Counted from the stretch's first letter, positions 30,732 through 40,241 are shown. The stretch: DNA of 64,000 nt from Clostridium manihotivorum (GCF_004015185.1 NZ_CP025746.1:1364001-1428000); one strand, 5' to 3'. The notes: generated from the sequence alone by a model not told the origin. Program-made: numbers and translations.

Positions 30732-31451
30732 ATGCTTAAAATAATAATAATAGACGATGAAAAAATCGCTATTGAAGAACTGGCATTTGTATTGTCTAAG
30801 GATCAAGAGGTAGAGATAGTTGGTAAATACACTGATGTAAAGGCTGGAATAGAGAGTATAAGAACCTTGAAGCCTGATGCAGTATTTTTAGATATATCAA
30901 TGCCTGGAATAAATGGCTTTATAGCTGCAGAAGAATTTAAGAAGCTTGTTGATGATATACAAGTAGTATTTGTTACTGCACATGATAAATATGCTATTAA
31001 AGCTTTTGAATTAGATGCATCGGATTATATACTTAAACCTTTTTCTGAAGAGAGAATATTACTGGCTATAAATAGATTGAGAGGGAAAAAAGAAACGGAT
31101 AAAGACCACAATCACAAGATTTTAAAGAAGCTACCGGTATGGAAAAAAGACTCATTGATGCTTATAAATATTGAGGAAATACTGTTTTGTTATGTTAAAG
31201 AAGGTAGTGTATATATTGTAACTGAAAGCCAAGTATATACCAGTGAAGAAACCCTTGCTCAGGTTGAAATAAGATTAAAACAATTTAATTTTATTAAGTG
31301 TCATAGGAACTACATTGTAAACTTGGAGTGTATAACTAATATAGTTCCTTGGATTAATGGTACCTTTATACTTAAGTTAAATGGAACAGATGAAGAAATA
31401 CCTGTAAGTAGAAATTATAATAAGGCAATAAGAGGGGTATTTCATATATAA
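30732..31451 (+). CDS. LytTR-family response regulator
   Basis: 239 residues, ATG with AGGGG upstream. The receiver (D8-D9, phosphoacceptor D54 in VFLDISMPGINGF, lysine in ILKPFSEER) is joined to a LytTR DNA-binding domain from about residue 135 (INIEEILFCYVKEGSVYIV, FIKCHRNYIVNLECI, IPVSRNYNKAIRG). It is the AgrA/LytR type that binds direct repeats upstream of membrane or peptide genes. Final gene of a four-gene unit ending in a strong terminator. Confidence 0.94.
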   Translation: MLKIIIIDDEKIAIEELAFVLSKDQEVEIVGKYTDVKAGIESIRTLKPDAVFLDISMPGINGFIAAEEFKKLVDDIQVVFVTAHDKYAIKAFELDASDYILKPFSEERILLAINRLRGKKETDKDHNHKILKKLPVWKKDSLMLINIEEILFCYVKEGSVYIVTESQVYTSEETLAQVEIRLKQFNFIKCHRNYIVNLECITNIVPWINGTFILKLNGTDEEIPVSRNYNKAIRGVFHI

Positions 31452-31452
31452 G

Positions 31453-31487
31453 AATTTAAGAGGGCTGTGAAAAGCCCTCTTAAATTT
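31453..31487. terminator. bidirectional terminator
   Basis: AATTTAAGAGGGCT and AGCCCTCTTAAATT form a 14-bp stem with a six-base loop and then TTT. It also overlaps the stop of the small minus-strand gene. Confidence 0.85.
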
Positions 31488-31626
31488 TAAAGTCTTTAGG
31501 ATCATGTTCCTTAGCTTTAGGCTCTCCAAAAACTGATCTTGAACTTTCTTCTCTAGGATTATGGTCTATATGTATCTTCTTGTGCTTAGTTTCTTTATTT
31601 TGTTGTTGCTTTGATGCTTTAGTCAT
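31480..31626 (-). CDS. small hydrophilic protein, 48 residues
   Basis: Minus-strand ATG at 31626 with GGGAG about 11 bases upstream, stop at 31480. The peptide is very hydrophilic and basic, beginning MTKASKQQQNKETKHKKIHI, then DHNPREESSRSVFGEPKAK and ending DPKDFKI. No hydrophobic segment. The ribosome site, clean frame and convergent terminator support it as a real short gene. I do not recognise the family with certainty; it has the look of small lysine-rich clostridial proteins. Confidence 0.6.
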   Translation of the reverse strand: MTKASKQQQNKETKHKKIHIDHNPREESSRSVFGEPKAKEHDPKDFKI

Positions 31627-31880
31627 ATAGTTCTTACTCCCTTCATTTTTTATTAGCTAAGTTCTTTATATATTTTGTTCATTTTTTTATTTTGTATGTG
31701 CTAGTATATAGATTATTGTTTACAATTAAGCTTATAGGAAATCTAAAGTCTATTTTAAAATTCATATATAATGAGATAATAACTTGAAAATATAGATTTA
31801 ATACATATTAATATATCCATAAAAAAGGAATTATGATAAAATTAATATGTTTAAATATGATTTCCTAAAGAGGTGTTTGC

Positions 31881-32867
31881 ATGTATCAATATGATTTGAT
31901 TGTAGTTGGTGGCGGTACTGCTGGTATAGCAGCAGCTATTTCAGCTAAAGAAAAGGGGATAAAGAGCATACTGATATTAGAGAGAGAAAATACTCTTGGT
32001 GGTGCTTTAAATATATGTATACATAATTCATTTGGTAAAAAGATTCTTAGCAAGGAAGTTACAGGCCCTGAATATGCTCAATTTTTGATTGATAAGGTAC
32101 ATCAATTAGGCATTGAATACAAATTAGATACTATGGTAATCGATTTAAATAGAGATAAGGTTATTAGCTATGTTAATCCTGAAGAAGGAATAGTTGATGT
32201 TAAAGCAAAATCAATAATATTAGCTATGGGCAGTAGAGAAAAGTTTACTGGTAATATAAATATTCCTACTCACAAGTTTGCTGGTATCTATACTGTAGGA
32301 ACCGCTCAAAGGTTTGTAAATATAAGTGGATTTTTACCTGGCAAAGAAATTGTTATCTTAGGATCCTCTGATATCACTTTGATAATTGCTAGAAGATTAC
32401 TTATTGAAGGTGCAAAAATAAAAGCTATAGTTGAAAAGAAGACTAATCTAAATGCAAGGCAGGATAAGGTTAAAGACATAGTCGAAGATTTTAAGGTACC
32501 GTTACTACTATCTAGAGCCGTTCTAGATGTGGAAGGAAACGATAGAATAGAATCCGTTACAATAGCTAAGGTTGATGAAGCAGGAAATATACTCCATGAA
32601 GAGAAGGAAAAAATAACTTGTGATTGCTTACTTCTATCAGTTGGGTGGATGCCAGAAAGCGACCTTGCAGAAAAGGCTAGAATAAAACTGGAATCAAAAC
32701 AGAAGTACCCTGTAGTTAGTGAGAGATTTGAAACGTCAATTGGTGGTATATATGCCTGTGGCAATCTAATACATTCCTATGGATATGCAGATGATACAAC
32801 ACTTGAAGGTTATGATGTTGGCAAATATGCCGCTGATTACATAAGTACATATTATAAAAGTGTATAA
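31881..32867 (+). CDS. FAD/NAD(P)-dependent oxidoreductase
   Basis: 328 residues, ATG preceded by AGAGGTG. N-terminal FAD-binding Rossmann motif LIVVGGGTAGIAAAISA, the second dinucleotide fold IVILGSSDITLIIARRL (the usual GxGxxA is modified to GSSDIT), and the FAD-closing motif GGIYACGNLI near the end. The architecture matches pyridine-nucleotide disulfide oxidoreductase class II without a CxxC redox pair, as in GlpA/opine-oxidase-type small subunits. Substrate unknown. It stands alone between terminators. Confidence 0.85.
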   Translation: MYQYDLIVVGGGTAGIAAAISAKEKGIKSILILERENTLGGALNICIHNSFGKKILSKEVTGPEYAQFLIDKVHQLGIEYKLDTMVIDLNRDKVISYVNPEEGIVDVKAKSIILAMGSREKFTGNINIPTHKFAGIYTVGTAQRFVNISGFLPGKEIVILGSSDITLIIARRLLIEGAKIKAIVEKKTNLNARQDKVKDIVEDFKVPLLLSRAVLDVEGNDRIESVTIAKVDEAGNILHEEKEKITCDCLLLSVGWMPESDLAEKARIKLESKQKYPVVSERFETSIGGIYACGNLIHSYGYADDTTLEGYDVGKYAADYISTYYKSV

Positions 32868-32971
32868 ATTAGTAGTTGATCTAACGACCCTATAAAGATG
32901 TACCACTTTGATTTGAAAATATAAGTTTTAGTAGGATGTAGTAATAGAAGTTAGAAAAGGAAGAAGAACAA

Positions 32972-33010
32972 AAAAAATTTCACTGAAGAATATGGCTTCA
33001 GTGAAGTTTT
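32972..33010. terminator. bidirectional terminator
   Basis: TTTCACTGAAG / CTTCAGTGAAG stem with A-run and T-run flanks, between converging genes. Confidence 0.8.
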
Positions 33011-33016
33011 CTACTT

Positions 33017-33667
33017 TTATAGGTTAACATATTCTATTAAAGTATTGTAGATAATTTCATTTGCCTTTGGTGTTAGATGAATGCCATCAATATAAAAATC
33101 ACTGCTTAAAGGGATAACTTTACTTAGATCTATCACTGGTAACATAACTGATGTAGCTTTATTTATAGAATGTAAGGGCATTAATTCGTATTCAGATATT
33201 ACTTTTGAAGCAGATAAAAGTTCTTCATTAATAAGATGAAGAGCTTTTAAGTTTTCCTTAATTAAATCAGGCATTGACAGTATCTCGTCATTTATGTAGT
33301 TATAATCTATTGAAGAGTACCATCTTTCTTCTGCTAGTTCTGGAAGTGAACATGGTGGAGTCATAACTATAGGAGCAATATCATTTTGGACACAGTCCTT
33401 TATCATACAGACAATATTGTCTGTAACAGTTTTTATATTTCTTCCAGTAAGCAGATCATTAGTACCTGCCATTATTATGGCTATATCGGGTCTTAGTTCT
33501 ATACAATCTCTATAGAAGCGGCTTAATATACCAACAGTGGTATCACCATTAATTCCTTTATTAATTATTTCATGAGTTGTTAAGGCGCTAAGAAGGCTTA
33601 CCCATCCTTTAGAGGGAGGCAATCCATATCCATAGGTTAAGCTATCGCCAATACAAATTACTTTCAT
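33017..33667 (-). CDS. SGNH/GDSL-family hydrolase
   Basis: 216 residues. Block I GDSLTYGYG (nucleophile serine), glycine block INGDTT, block III IIMAGTNDL and block V DGIHLTPKAN with the catalytic Asp-His pair are all present, so it should be an active esterase or lipase-like enzyme. There is no signal peptide, so it acts in the cytoplasm. The gene starts one base after the upstream RusA-type gene, as the second gene of a two-gene minus-strand unit. Confidence 0.92.
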   Translation of the reverse strand: MKVICIGDSLTYGYGLPPSKGWVSLLSALTTHEIINKGINGDTTVGILSRFYRDCIELRPDIAIIMAGTNDLLTGRNIKTVTDNIVCMIKDCVQNDIAPIVMTPPCSLPELAEERWYSSIDYNYINDEILSMPDLIKENLKALHLINEELLSASKVISEYELMPLHSINKATSVMLPVIDLSKVIPLSSDFYIDGIHLTPKANEIIYNTLIEYVNL

Positions 33668-33668
33668 C

Positions 33669-34295
33669 TTAAAATCCTTTCACTAAACAAGATTTGCATA
33701 TTACTGATTTACCCTTATTTGCTGTAATATAATCATTACCTTTTATCTTTTTATCACATATAGAGCAGGAAAGACTTGTTTCTGAAGTCTTAGTTTTTTT
33801 AGTGGTATTATTAATTAGAGCATTAGCTTTATTTGAAGGTGGACCATACAGAATCTTTTCTAGAGGTTCTATTCTTTTTTCTATCTTATACTCCACGGAG
33901 AATTCACTTTCACTAAAGAGTTCTAGTTCAAATCTAGGGTTCTCCTTATCATAGAATTCTTCTATTATTATGTGCTTGATCTGAGCATCATTTACTATCA
34001 AACCGCTTTTTTCAATTCCGTCAAAGATACTTTTTGTTATATTATTGGTATCTGGATGGCGTTTAGAGCTTTTGTAGTATACCTTTAAAATCGCTATTAA
34101 GCCTTCAGAAAGGATAGTATTAGGATTTTGAGCTCTAGCTTGTAGGGCTATCTCTTCTTCGTATAAGGCATATCTATCATGATATTTACCACTGTTATAT
34201 GGCAATATAGCCCTTCCGTTGGTATTGAATAATTTGAAATTTGATTTGGATATAGGTGATCCTTGTACTACAACTTTTGCATATGACATATCCAT
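33669..34295 (-). CDS. RusA-like Holliday-junction endonuclease with zinc ribbon
   Basis: 208 residues. The central segment KRHPDTNNITKSIFDGIEKS followed by GLIVNDAQI is the RusA signature (D-x-N-x-x-K with downstream acidic ND). RusA enzymes resolve branched DNA as dimers. The C-terminus adds a four-cysteine zinc ribbon (CSICDKKI…ICKSCL) not found in phage RusA. No phage genes are nearby, so this is a chromosomal version. The ribosome site (GGGGACC) is weak and a second ATG lies six bases in. It is followed after one base by the hydrolase gene. Confidence 0.82.
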   Translation of the reverse strand: MDMSYAKVVVQGSPISKSNFKLFNTNGRAILPYNSGKYHDRYALYEEEIALQARAQNPNTILSEGLIAILKVYYKSSKRHPDTNNITKSIFDGIEKSGLIVNDAQIKHIIIEEFYDKENPRFELELFSESEFSVEYKIEKRIEPLEKILYGPPSNKANALINNTTKKTKTSETSLSCSICDKKIKGNDYITANKGKSVICKSCLVKGF

Positions 34296-34488
34296 TAAAA
34301 TCTGGTCCCCTTTTTTACTTGTCTTATAATAATATATTGTAAGCTAAGTGAAGGTGTATTACAAATGCAGTAGTGTGCATATATTACAATATTATTAAGA
34401 TTGCTGTTTTCCAGCACTAATTCATTGATAATACATTGTCAATAAAGTATAATATCTAATGAATTTATTAAAAAAAGAGGGAATAAAT

Positions 34489-35508
34489 ATGAGTAGAACT
34501 TTAATTTTAGCTATAGAAAGTAGTTGTGATGAAACAGCAGCAGCAGTGGTTGCTGATGGAAGAGAAGTCCTTTCAAACATAATATCATCACAAATTGATA
34601 TACATACAAAGTTTGGCGGAGTAGTGCCAGAAGTTGCATCAAGAAAACATATCGAGGCCATAAACTCAGTGGTAGAAGAGGCTTTGAAAGAGGCTGGAGT
34701 AACATTAGAAGAAATAGATGCAATTGGGGTTACATATGGGCCTGGTCTTGTAGGAGCATTATTAGTTGGCTTACAGTATGCAAAAGGTCTAGCTTACTCA
34801 CTTAACAAGCCACTTATAGGAGTTAATCATATAGAGGGCCATATATGTGCTAATTTCATAGAACATAAAGATTTAAAACCACCATTTGTGTGCTTGGTAG
34901 TATCAGGTGGGCATACCTTTATTGTTCATGTTAAAGATTTTGGTAAGTTTGAAGTTATAGGAGAAACAAGGGACGATGCAGCAGGAGAAGCTTATGATAA
35001 GGTGGCTAGAGCTATTGGACTTGGATATCCTGGTGGACCAAAGATAGATAAGTTAGCGAAGGAAGGCAACCCAAAGGCTATAAACTTCCCAAGAGCAAAC
35101 TTCCATGACAATACATTGGATTTCTCTTTTAGTGGAGTGAAATCTGCAGTACTTAATTACCTAAATAAGATGGATATGACAGGACAGGAAGTTAATAAGG
35201 CAGATGTAGCGGCATCCTTTCAACAGGCTGTAATAGATGTATTAACAGAGAATGTATTAGAAACTTGTAAGAGAAAAAATGTTGATAAGATTGCTATAGC
35301 AGGAGGTGTTGCTTCTAACAGTGCACTTAGAAGGGAATTGACTGAAAGCGCTGCTAAGAAAGAAATTAAAGTGCTGTTCCCAGCTCCAGTTTTATGTACA
35401 GATAATGCTGCTATGATTGGAAGTGCAGCTTACTTTGAATATATAAAGGGAAATATCGCTTCAATGGATCTAAATGCAAAACCAAACCTTAAACTTGGCG
35501 AAAGGTAA
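34489..35508 (+). CDS. tsaD: tRNA N6-adenosine threonylcarbamoyltransferase TsaD
   Basis: The open frame begins at 34459, but AGAGGGA places the start at ATG 34489, giving the usual opening [20 protein letters not shown] and 339 residues. TsaD completes t6A37 in tRNAs reading ANN codons, with TsaB and TsaE. Metal ligands in NHIEGH (H114, H118), the ATP-fold motifs VSGGHT and [10 protein letters not shown], and the C-terminal DNAAMIG are intact. Followed after 14 bases by an alpha/beta-hydrolase-like gene. Confidence 0.97.
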   Translation: MSRTLILAIESSCDETAAAVVADGREVLSNIISSQIDIHTKFGGVVPEVASRKHIEAINSVVEEALKEAGVTLEEIDAIGVTYGPGLVGALLVGLQYAKGLAYSLNKPLIGVNHIEGHICANFIEHKDLKPPFVCLVVSGGHTFIVHVKDFGKFEVIGETRDDAAGEAYDKVARAIGLGYPGGPKIDKLAKEGNPKAINFPRANFHDNTLDFSFSGVKSAVLNYLNKMDMTGQEVNKADVAASFQQAVIDVLTENVLETCKRKNVDKIAIAGGVASNSALRRELTESAAKKEIKVLFPAPVLCTDNAAMIGSAAYFEYIKGNIASMDLNAKPNLKLGER

Positions 35509-35522
35509 ATAGGTGAATTTAC

Positions 35523-36563
35523 ATGAGTTTTATTCCTTATTCAAATAGTTTTCGTAAGATAAAATTGAAAGATCCTATACATCCGTTTAAAATAATAAAG
35601 ATTATATTTTATCTGATCATAGCTCTTATAGTAATTGGGTTTATATATAAGGTTGTTGATACTAAAATAACTGATGCTAAGATAAAAGAAAAGGGTAAGT
35701 ATTTAAGAATAGGTGGTAAAAAGTTTAACTATGATGTATATGGTAGTGGGGATTACACTGTCATATTCGATGGTGATGCAGGACTTAGCATGGCTCAGTG
35801 GAGAAATGTTGTTAGTGGGTTAAATGATGGTTTTGACGGAAACATATTTATATATGATAGAGAAGGCTACGGGTTTAATGATGGCAGTTCTAAAAAGACT
35901 ATAGAAGAGCAGGCAAAAGATCTTAGGATGATATTAAAGAAAGCTGCAGTTAGTGGACCTTATATACTAGTAGGTGAAGGCTATGGAAGTCTTGTAATGA
36001 CTAACTTTGCCAAAGAGTACTCTCAGAGTGTAGCAGGAATGGTACTTATAAATCCTATAAATGAAAAGTCACTTTCTGACAAGAATGTTATTAGTGGATA
36101 TAACAAGCTTATATTAAAGGAAAGATTGTTGTATGGTGGCTCTTATATTGGAATAACAGATGTTTTAAATAAATTTGGCTTATTAAAGGATAATAAAAAT
36201 TTTATAGACGAGCTTAATTCTTATGATAAAGAGGCGTTCTCTTACCATAGGCTATGCAAGAATTATAATGGGGCATATTTAAATGAGCTTAAGAATCTAA
36301 TAAATGGAAAAGATACTTCTCAGGAAGAGGGGCTTATCAATGATAGACCACTTGCTTTGCTTTTGGATGAAAGTAAGGATTTAAATATGCAGAAAGAACT
36401 TTCAAAGCTATCAAAATCACCGTTAGTTGATGAGAAGTCTGTTAATTCTAATGGAAAGGTACTTAGTCAGTCTAATAGTGAAACTATAGTGAATCAGATT
36501 AAAGCTGTAGCCAAAAAGTATAAGCAAATAAAAAAAGCTGAGCAGCAAAATAATAAGCAGTAA
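35523..36563 (+). CDS. membrane-anchored alpha/beta-hydrolase-like protein, nucleophile lost
   Basis: 346 residues. A cytoplasmic start of about 24 residues and one membrane helix (IIKIIFYLIIALIVIGFIY) are followed by an extracytoplasmic alpha/beta hydrolase fold (FIYDREGYGFND, the motif before the nucleophile elbow). At the elbow, where hydrolases have GHSYGG, this protein reads GEGYGS, so both the usual histidine and the serine nucleophile are replaced. It is probably non-enzymatic or uses another residue. Co-transcribed with tsaD but without an obvious functional link. Confidence 0.78.
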   Translation: MSFIPYSNSFRKIKLKDPIHPFKIIKIIFYLIIALIVIGFIYKVVDTKITDAKIKEKGKYLRIGGKKFNYDVYGSGDYTVIFDGDAGLSMAQWRNVVSGLNDGFDGNIFIYDREGYGFNDGSSKKTIEEQAKDLRMILKKAAVSGPYILVGEGYGSLVMTNFAKEYSQSVAGMVLINPINEKSLSDKNVISGYNKLILKERLLYGGSYIGITDVLNKFGLLKDNKNFIDELNSYDKEAFSYHRLCKNYNGAYLNELKNLINGKDTSQEEGLINDRPLALLLDESKDLNMQKELSKLSKSPLVDEKSVNSNGKVLSQSNSETIVNQIKAVAKKYKQIKKAEQQNNKQ

Positions 36564-36652
36564 AAAGTATTATTTGTCATTAAATTGTCACAGAAACACC
36601 GTATTATAAGATCATAGAGATGAGATAAATATACATCAGGAGGTAATTATAA

Positions 36653-37990
36653 ATGGATAATTTTAATGATGATTACAAAAATAAATTTACAGATAATCTA
36701 GACAATAATAGTTACGGCAATAATTATAACAATAATTTTGATAATAATAGTGGAAACCAAAGTGATCAAAGTTTTGTCTTTGTAAATAATGATACTCAAA
36801 GAGAAGTTAGTAAACCTGTTACAAACTGGCAGACTGTAGAGTATACACCACAGCAGAATAATAACACTCCAAAGAAAAAGAAGAGTGGTGGTAAGGTAGC
36901 AGCTATAATTGCAGGAGCATTGGTATGTGCTGTACTTGGAGGCGGAGTAGGTGCTGGAGCAGTTTACTATCTAAAAGACGGTAATACAGGTCTAACATCT
37001 TCTAGCAATGGAGGTACGACTATAAAGAAAGTAACATATGACCCACCAAAGTTTTCATCTTCTACCACTGCTATGAGCGTAACTGATGTGGTTAAGAAGG
37101 TTGCACCTGCAGTTGTAACAGTATCAACTAAGAGTATAGTAAGTTCAGAAAACTTTTTTGGACAACAGCAAGATCAGCAACAAGAAGGTGTAGGTACTGG
37201 ATTCTTCATAAATGAGCAAGGTTATATACTAACTAACTATCATGTTGTATCCGGTGCAACTCAAGTTAAGGTAACCCTTAGTGACGGAAAGGAATTGAAT
37301 GCAAAAGTTCTAAACTATGATTCAACTCAAGACCTAGCAGTAGTTAAGGTTACTGATAGCTTTAAGGTACCAGCAGTAGCAGAGCTTGGAGATTCAGATG
37401 CTATTCAAGCTGGTGAAGAAGTTATAGCTATAGGTAACCCATTAGGAAAAGAATTTGTTGGAACAGTTACAAAAGGAATAGTAAGCTCTCCAGCAAGAAC
37501 TATAACTATAAGTCAAAAGAAGGCAACTTATATTCAAACAGATGCTGCTATTAATCCTGGTAACAGTGGTGGACCACTTATAAACTCAAAAGGACAGGTA
37601 ATAGGAATAAATACAGCTAAGACTTCTGAAGAAGGTGTTGAAGGTATAGGCTTTGCAATTCCAATAAATCATGCTAAAGATAGCTTAGGAACTTTATCTC
37701 AGCCAAGATTAGTGATAGGTGTAAGTGTAACAGACGTTACAGCTGACTTATCAAAGGCTTATGGATACCCAATAGGAGTTTATGTTAAGAGTGTTAGTGA
37801 TTTCTCACCAGCTCAAAAAGCAGGAATACAGAATGGTGATGTTATAACAAAGTTCGATGGAAAAGAAGTTAAGACCACTGACGAGCTTAACAAGCTAAGA
37901 GATACCCATAAATCTGGAGATAAGGTAAGTATAACTGTTTCTAGAGACGGAAAAGAAGTTAATCTGCAATTAACTTTACAAGCTCAATAA
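36653..37990 (+). CDS. htrA: HtrA/DegP-type serine protease
   Basis: 445 residues, ATG with AGGAGG upstream. An Asn-rich disordered cytoplasmic tail of about 75 residues, a membrane helix (VAAIIAGALVCAVLGGGVGA), a chymotrypsin-fold domain with H197 (TNYHVV), D227 (TQDLAVVKV) and S305 (NPGNSGGPL), and one PDZ domain from about residue 350. The complete catalytic triad indicates an active envelope quality-control protease. In Firmicutes these genes are often stress-induced. A single-gene unit with a strong terminator. Confidence 0.95.
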   Translation: MDNFNDDYKNKFTDNLDNNSYGNNYNNNFDNNSGNQSDQSFVFVNNDTQREVSKPVTNWQTVEYTPQQNNNTPKKKKSGGKVAAIIAGALVCAVLGGGVGAGAVYYLKDGNTGLTSSSNGGTTIKKVTYDPPKFSSSTTAMSVTDVVKKVAPAVVTVSTKSIVSSENFFGQQQDQQQEGVGTGFFINEQGYILTNYHVVSGATQVKVTLSDGKELNAKVLNYDSTQDLAVVKVTDSFKVPAVAELGDSDAIQAGEEVIAIGNPLGKEFVGTVTKGIVSSPARTITISQKKATYIQTDAAINPGNSGGPLINSKGQVIGINTAKTSEEGVEGIGFAIPINHAKDSLGTLSQPRLVIGVSVTDVTADLSKAYGYPIGVYVKSVSDFSPAQKAGIQNGDVITKFDGKEVKTTDELNKLRDTHKSGDKVSITVSRDGKEVNLQLTLQAQ

Positions 37991-38001
37991 AAGGTTTATG
38001 A

Positions 38002-38047
38002 AAACCATCGTTACTACTAAAGTATTTGGTAGTAGCGATGGTTTTTT
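38002..38047 (+). terminator. htrA terminator
   Basis: AAAACCATCGTTACTAC / GTAGTAGCGATGGTTTT stem followed by TTTTT. Confidence 0.9.
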
Positions 38048-38245
38048 ATTCATTAAGAAATTATATATTATATAAAGCTGTGGATAAGTATGTGTAGACG
38101 TATCAAATGTGGATACTGGAGAAAGAATAAAAAACTATTGATAACAATTACATATAAAGTATTGATAAAGGATTTAAGGAAATATATCATATAATTAGGA
38201 ATAAAAATACATAGATATTTATTTGAATATGAAGGGATTAGGATT

Positions 38246-39151
38246 ATGAGATATGTTATAGGTGTTGATGGCGGAGGTACAAAGACTGAAGCAGTAGCTT
38301 TTGATATGAATGGTAATATACTGAAAGCCACCATAAAGGGTTTTGGTAATCTTTTGAACGATAAAGAGAAAGCCTTAAGCAATATCAAGGATGCTATAGA
38401 AGAATTGACTAATACCTTAGGGATTGATTGCTTAGAAGCTATATATTTAGGCTTAGCTGGTTCTGAATTTGGAGATATTGCATTGTTGGTAGAAGAGGAG
38501 CTTATAAGTAAATTTAATACCAACTGTAAGGTTATGAATGATGGAGAGTTAGCATTAAAAGCCTTACTTAGGGGAGAAGATGGCATACTAACCATTGCAG
38601 GAACTGGTTCAATATGTTTTGGTGTAAAAGATGGACAGTTAGAAAGAGCTGGTGGTTGGGGCAATCTTTTAGGTGATGAAGGAAGCGGATATAAGATAGC
38701 TATTGAGGCAATTAAGCTTATGATTCATGATAAGGATTACAATCTGCCTATAAGTGATCTAAGTAGTAGTATTTTAAATTATTTAAATATAGATGATGTG
38801 GATAAAATCGTAGACTTTGTGTATAACGCAACAAAGGATGATATTGCAGTCTTAGCAAAGTTAGTATCTGAATATGCAGAAAGTGGTGATGAACCGTCTA
38901 AGAACATACTAGTAAAAGAGGGCATAAGTCTTGCTAAAACTACTGAATGTGTCTATAACAAACTTGGTTTTATAGAGTGTAATATAGGGCTAGTGGGAGG
39001 CGTGGTAAAAAAATCGAAAATACTTAGAGCAGCCTTTGAAGAATATTTATCAGCTAATATAAAAGTATTGCACTTTATTGACGAGGATATGTCACCTGCA
39101 AAAGGTGCTTATTATATTTATAAAAATCATTTAAATGAAGGGGATAGGTAA
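38246..39151 (+). CDS. murK: BadF/BadG-type sugar kinase, likely MurNAc/GlcNAc kinase
   Basis: 301 residues. ASKHA-fold ATPase with phosphate 1 motif VIGVDGGGTKTEAV, adenosine and phosphate 2 region LTIAGTGSICFG, and GGWGNLLGDEGSG, characteristic of the N-acetylglucosamine kinase-like group of BadF/BadG proteins. Members include clostridial MurK, which phosphorylates MurNAc and GlcNAc released from cell wall. The next gene, one base after the stop, encodes a MupG-type 6-phospho-muramidase, which strongly supports a wall-recycling role. The gene symbol rests on this context. Confidence 0.85.
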   Translation: MRYVIGVDGGGTKTEAVAFDMNGNILKATIKGFGNLLNDKEKALSNIKDAIEELTNTLGIDCLEAIYLGLAGSEFGDIALLVEEELISKFNTNCKVMNDGELALKALLRGEDGILTIAGTGSICFGVKDGQLERAGGWGNLLGDEGSGYKIAIEAIKLMIHDKDYNLPISDLSSSILNYLNIDDVDKIVDFVYNATKDDIAVLAKLVSEYAESGDEPSKNILVKEGISLAKTTECVYNKLGFIECNIGLVGGVVKKSKILRAAFEEYLSANIKVLHFIDEDMSPAKGAYYIYKNHLNEGDR

Positions 39152-39152
39152 A

Positions 39153-40241
39153 ATGAGAAGATTAGGTATATCGGTTTATCCAGGACATCAAAGTAATGCT
39201 GAAATAATAAATTATATAAACTTGGCGGGAAAGTATGGTTTTTCCAGGGTGTTTACCTGTCTTATTTCCACAAATAAAGCTATAGAAGAAACAGTAAATG
39301 AATTTAAAGAGGTAGTAGCAGTAGCTAAAGCAAACAATATGGAAGTAATAGCAGACCTAGATCCTACGGTGTTCAATAGGCTAAATGCTACAATACATGA
39401 TCTAGGAATATTTAAACAAATGGGCCTTGATGGCATAAGGCTTGATATGGGATTCAGTGGAATGGAAGAAACCCTAATGACTTATAATAAATATGGACTT
39501 AAAATTGAGCTTAATATGAGTAATGGAACCAAATATGTTGATAATATAATGTCTTACAAACCTAATTTAGAGAATCTATATGGATGTCATAATTTCTACC
39601 CACATATATACACAGGTTTATCCTATGATCATTTTATAAGCTGTTCAAAACAGTTCAGAGAATTTGGTATTAGAACAGCTGCTTTCGTGAACTCTAACGC
39701 TGCAGATCATGGACCATGGCCAGTATCAGAAGGTCTTTGCACCTTAGAGGAACATAGAGCTCTTCCTATAAGCGTACAAGCTAAACATCTATTTGCTACA
39801 GGACTTATTGACGACGTTATAATAGCAAATGCCTTTGCTTCAGAAGAAGAACTAAAAGATTTAAGTGAATTAAATAAGGATATGATAGAACTAGAAGTGG
39901 AGCTTGAAGAAGAGATATCAGATATTGAAAAGAAAATAATCTTAGAAGAGCACCATTTTAATAGGGGAGATGTGTCAGAGTACATGGTTAGAAGTACTAT
40001 GAGTAGAGTTAAGTATAAAGGACAACCATTCCCTCCACACAATACTATAGATATAAAAAGAGGAGATATATTAATAGACTCGGATCTTTATACAAGATAT
40101 GCAGGAGAACTTCAGGTGGCATTAAAGCCTATGAAAAACTATGGCAAGACCAATGTAGTTGGACATGTAGTTAAGGAAGAGTTATTCTTATTAGATTACT
40201 TAGAACCATGGAAAACCTTTGGGTTCAAAGTGAGGAAATAA
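39153..40241 (+). CDS. mupG: MupG-type 6-phospho-N-acetylmuramidase (DUF871)
   Basis: An in-frame start at 39135 lies in the previous gene; AGGGGATAGG and the family opening place the start at ATG 39153 (MRRLGISVYPGH), 362 residues. An N-terminal TIM barrel (LGISVYP, VIADLDP, GLDGIRLDMGF, GCHNFYPHIYTGLS) and a C-terminal cyclophilin-like beta domain from about residue 245 form the DUF871 architecture. MupG splits MurNAc-6P-GlcNAc inside the cell during peptidoglycan recycling. Paired here with a MurK-like kinase rather than with the murQ/PTS genes of staphylococci. Confidence 0.9.
   Translation: MRRLGISVYPGHQSNAEIINYINLAGKYGFSRVFTCLISTNKAIEETVNEFKEVVAVAKANNMEVIADLDPTVFNRLNATIHDLGIFKQMGLDGIRLDMGFSGMEETLMTYNKYGLKIELNMSNGTKYVDNIMSYKPNLENLYGCHNFYPHIYTGLSYDHFISCSKQFREFGIRTAAFVNSNAADHGPWPVSEGLCTLEEHRALPISVQAKHLFATGLIDDVIIANAFASEEELKDLSELNKDMIELEVELEEEISDIEKKIILEEHHFNRGDVSEYMVRSTMSRVKYKGQPFPPHNTIDIKRGDILIDSDLYTRYAGELQVALKPMKNYGKTNVVGHVVKEELFLLDYLEPWKTFGFKVRK

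Noticed and set aside
33669..34295. RusA-type gene as evidence of a prophage
   Set aside because: The flanking genes (GDSL hydrolase, tsaD) are chromosomal and no phage structural genes are present; the added zinc ribbon is unlike phage RusA.
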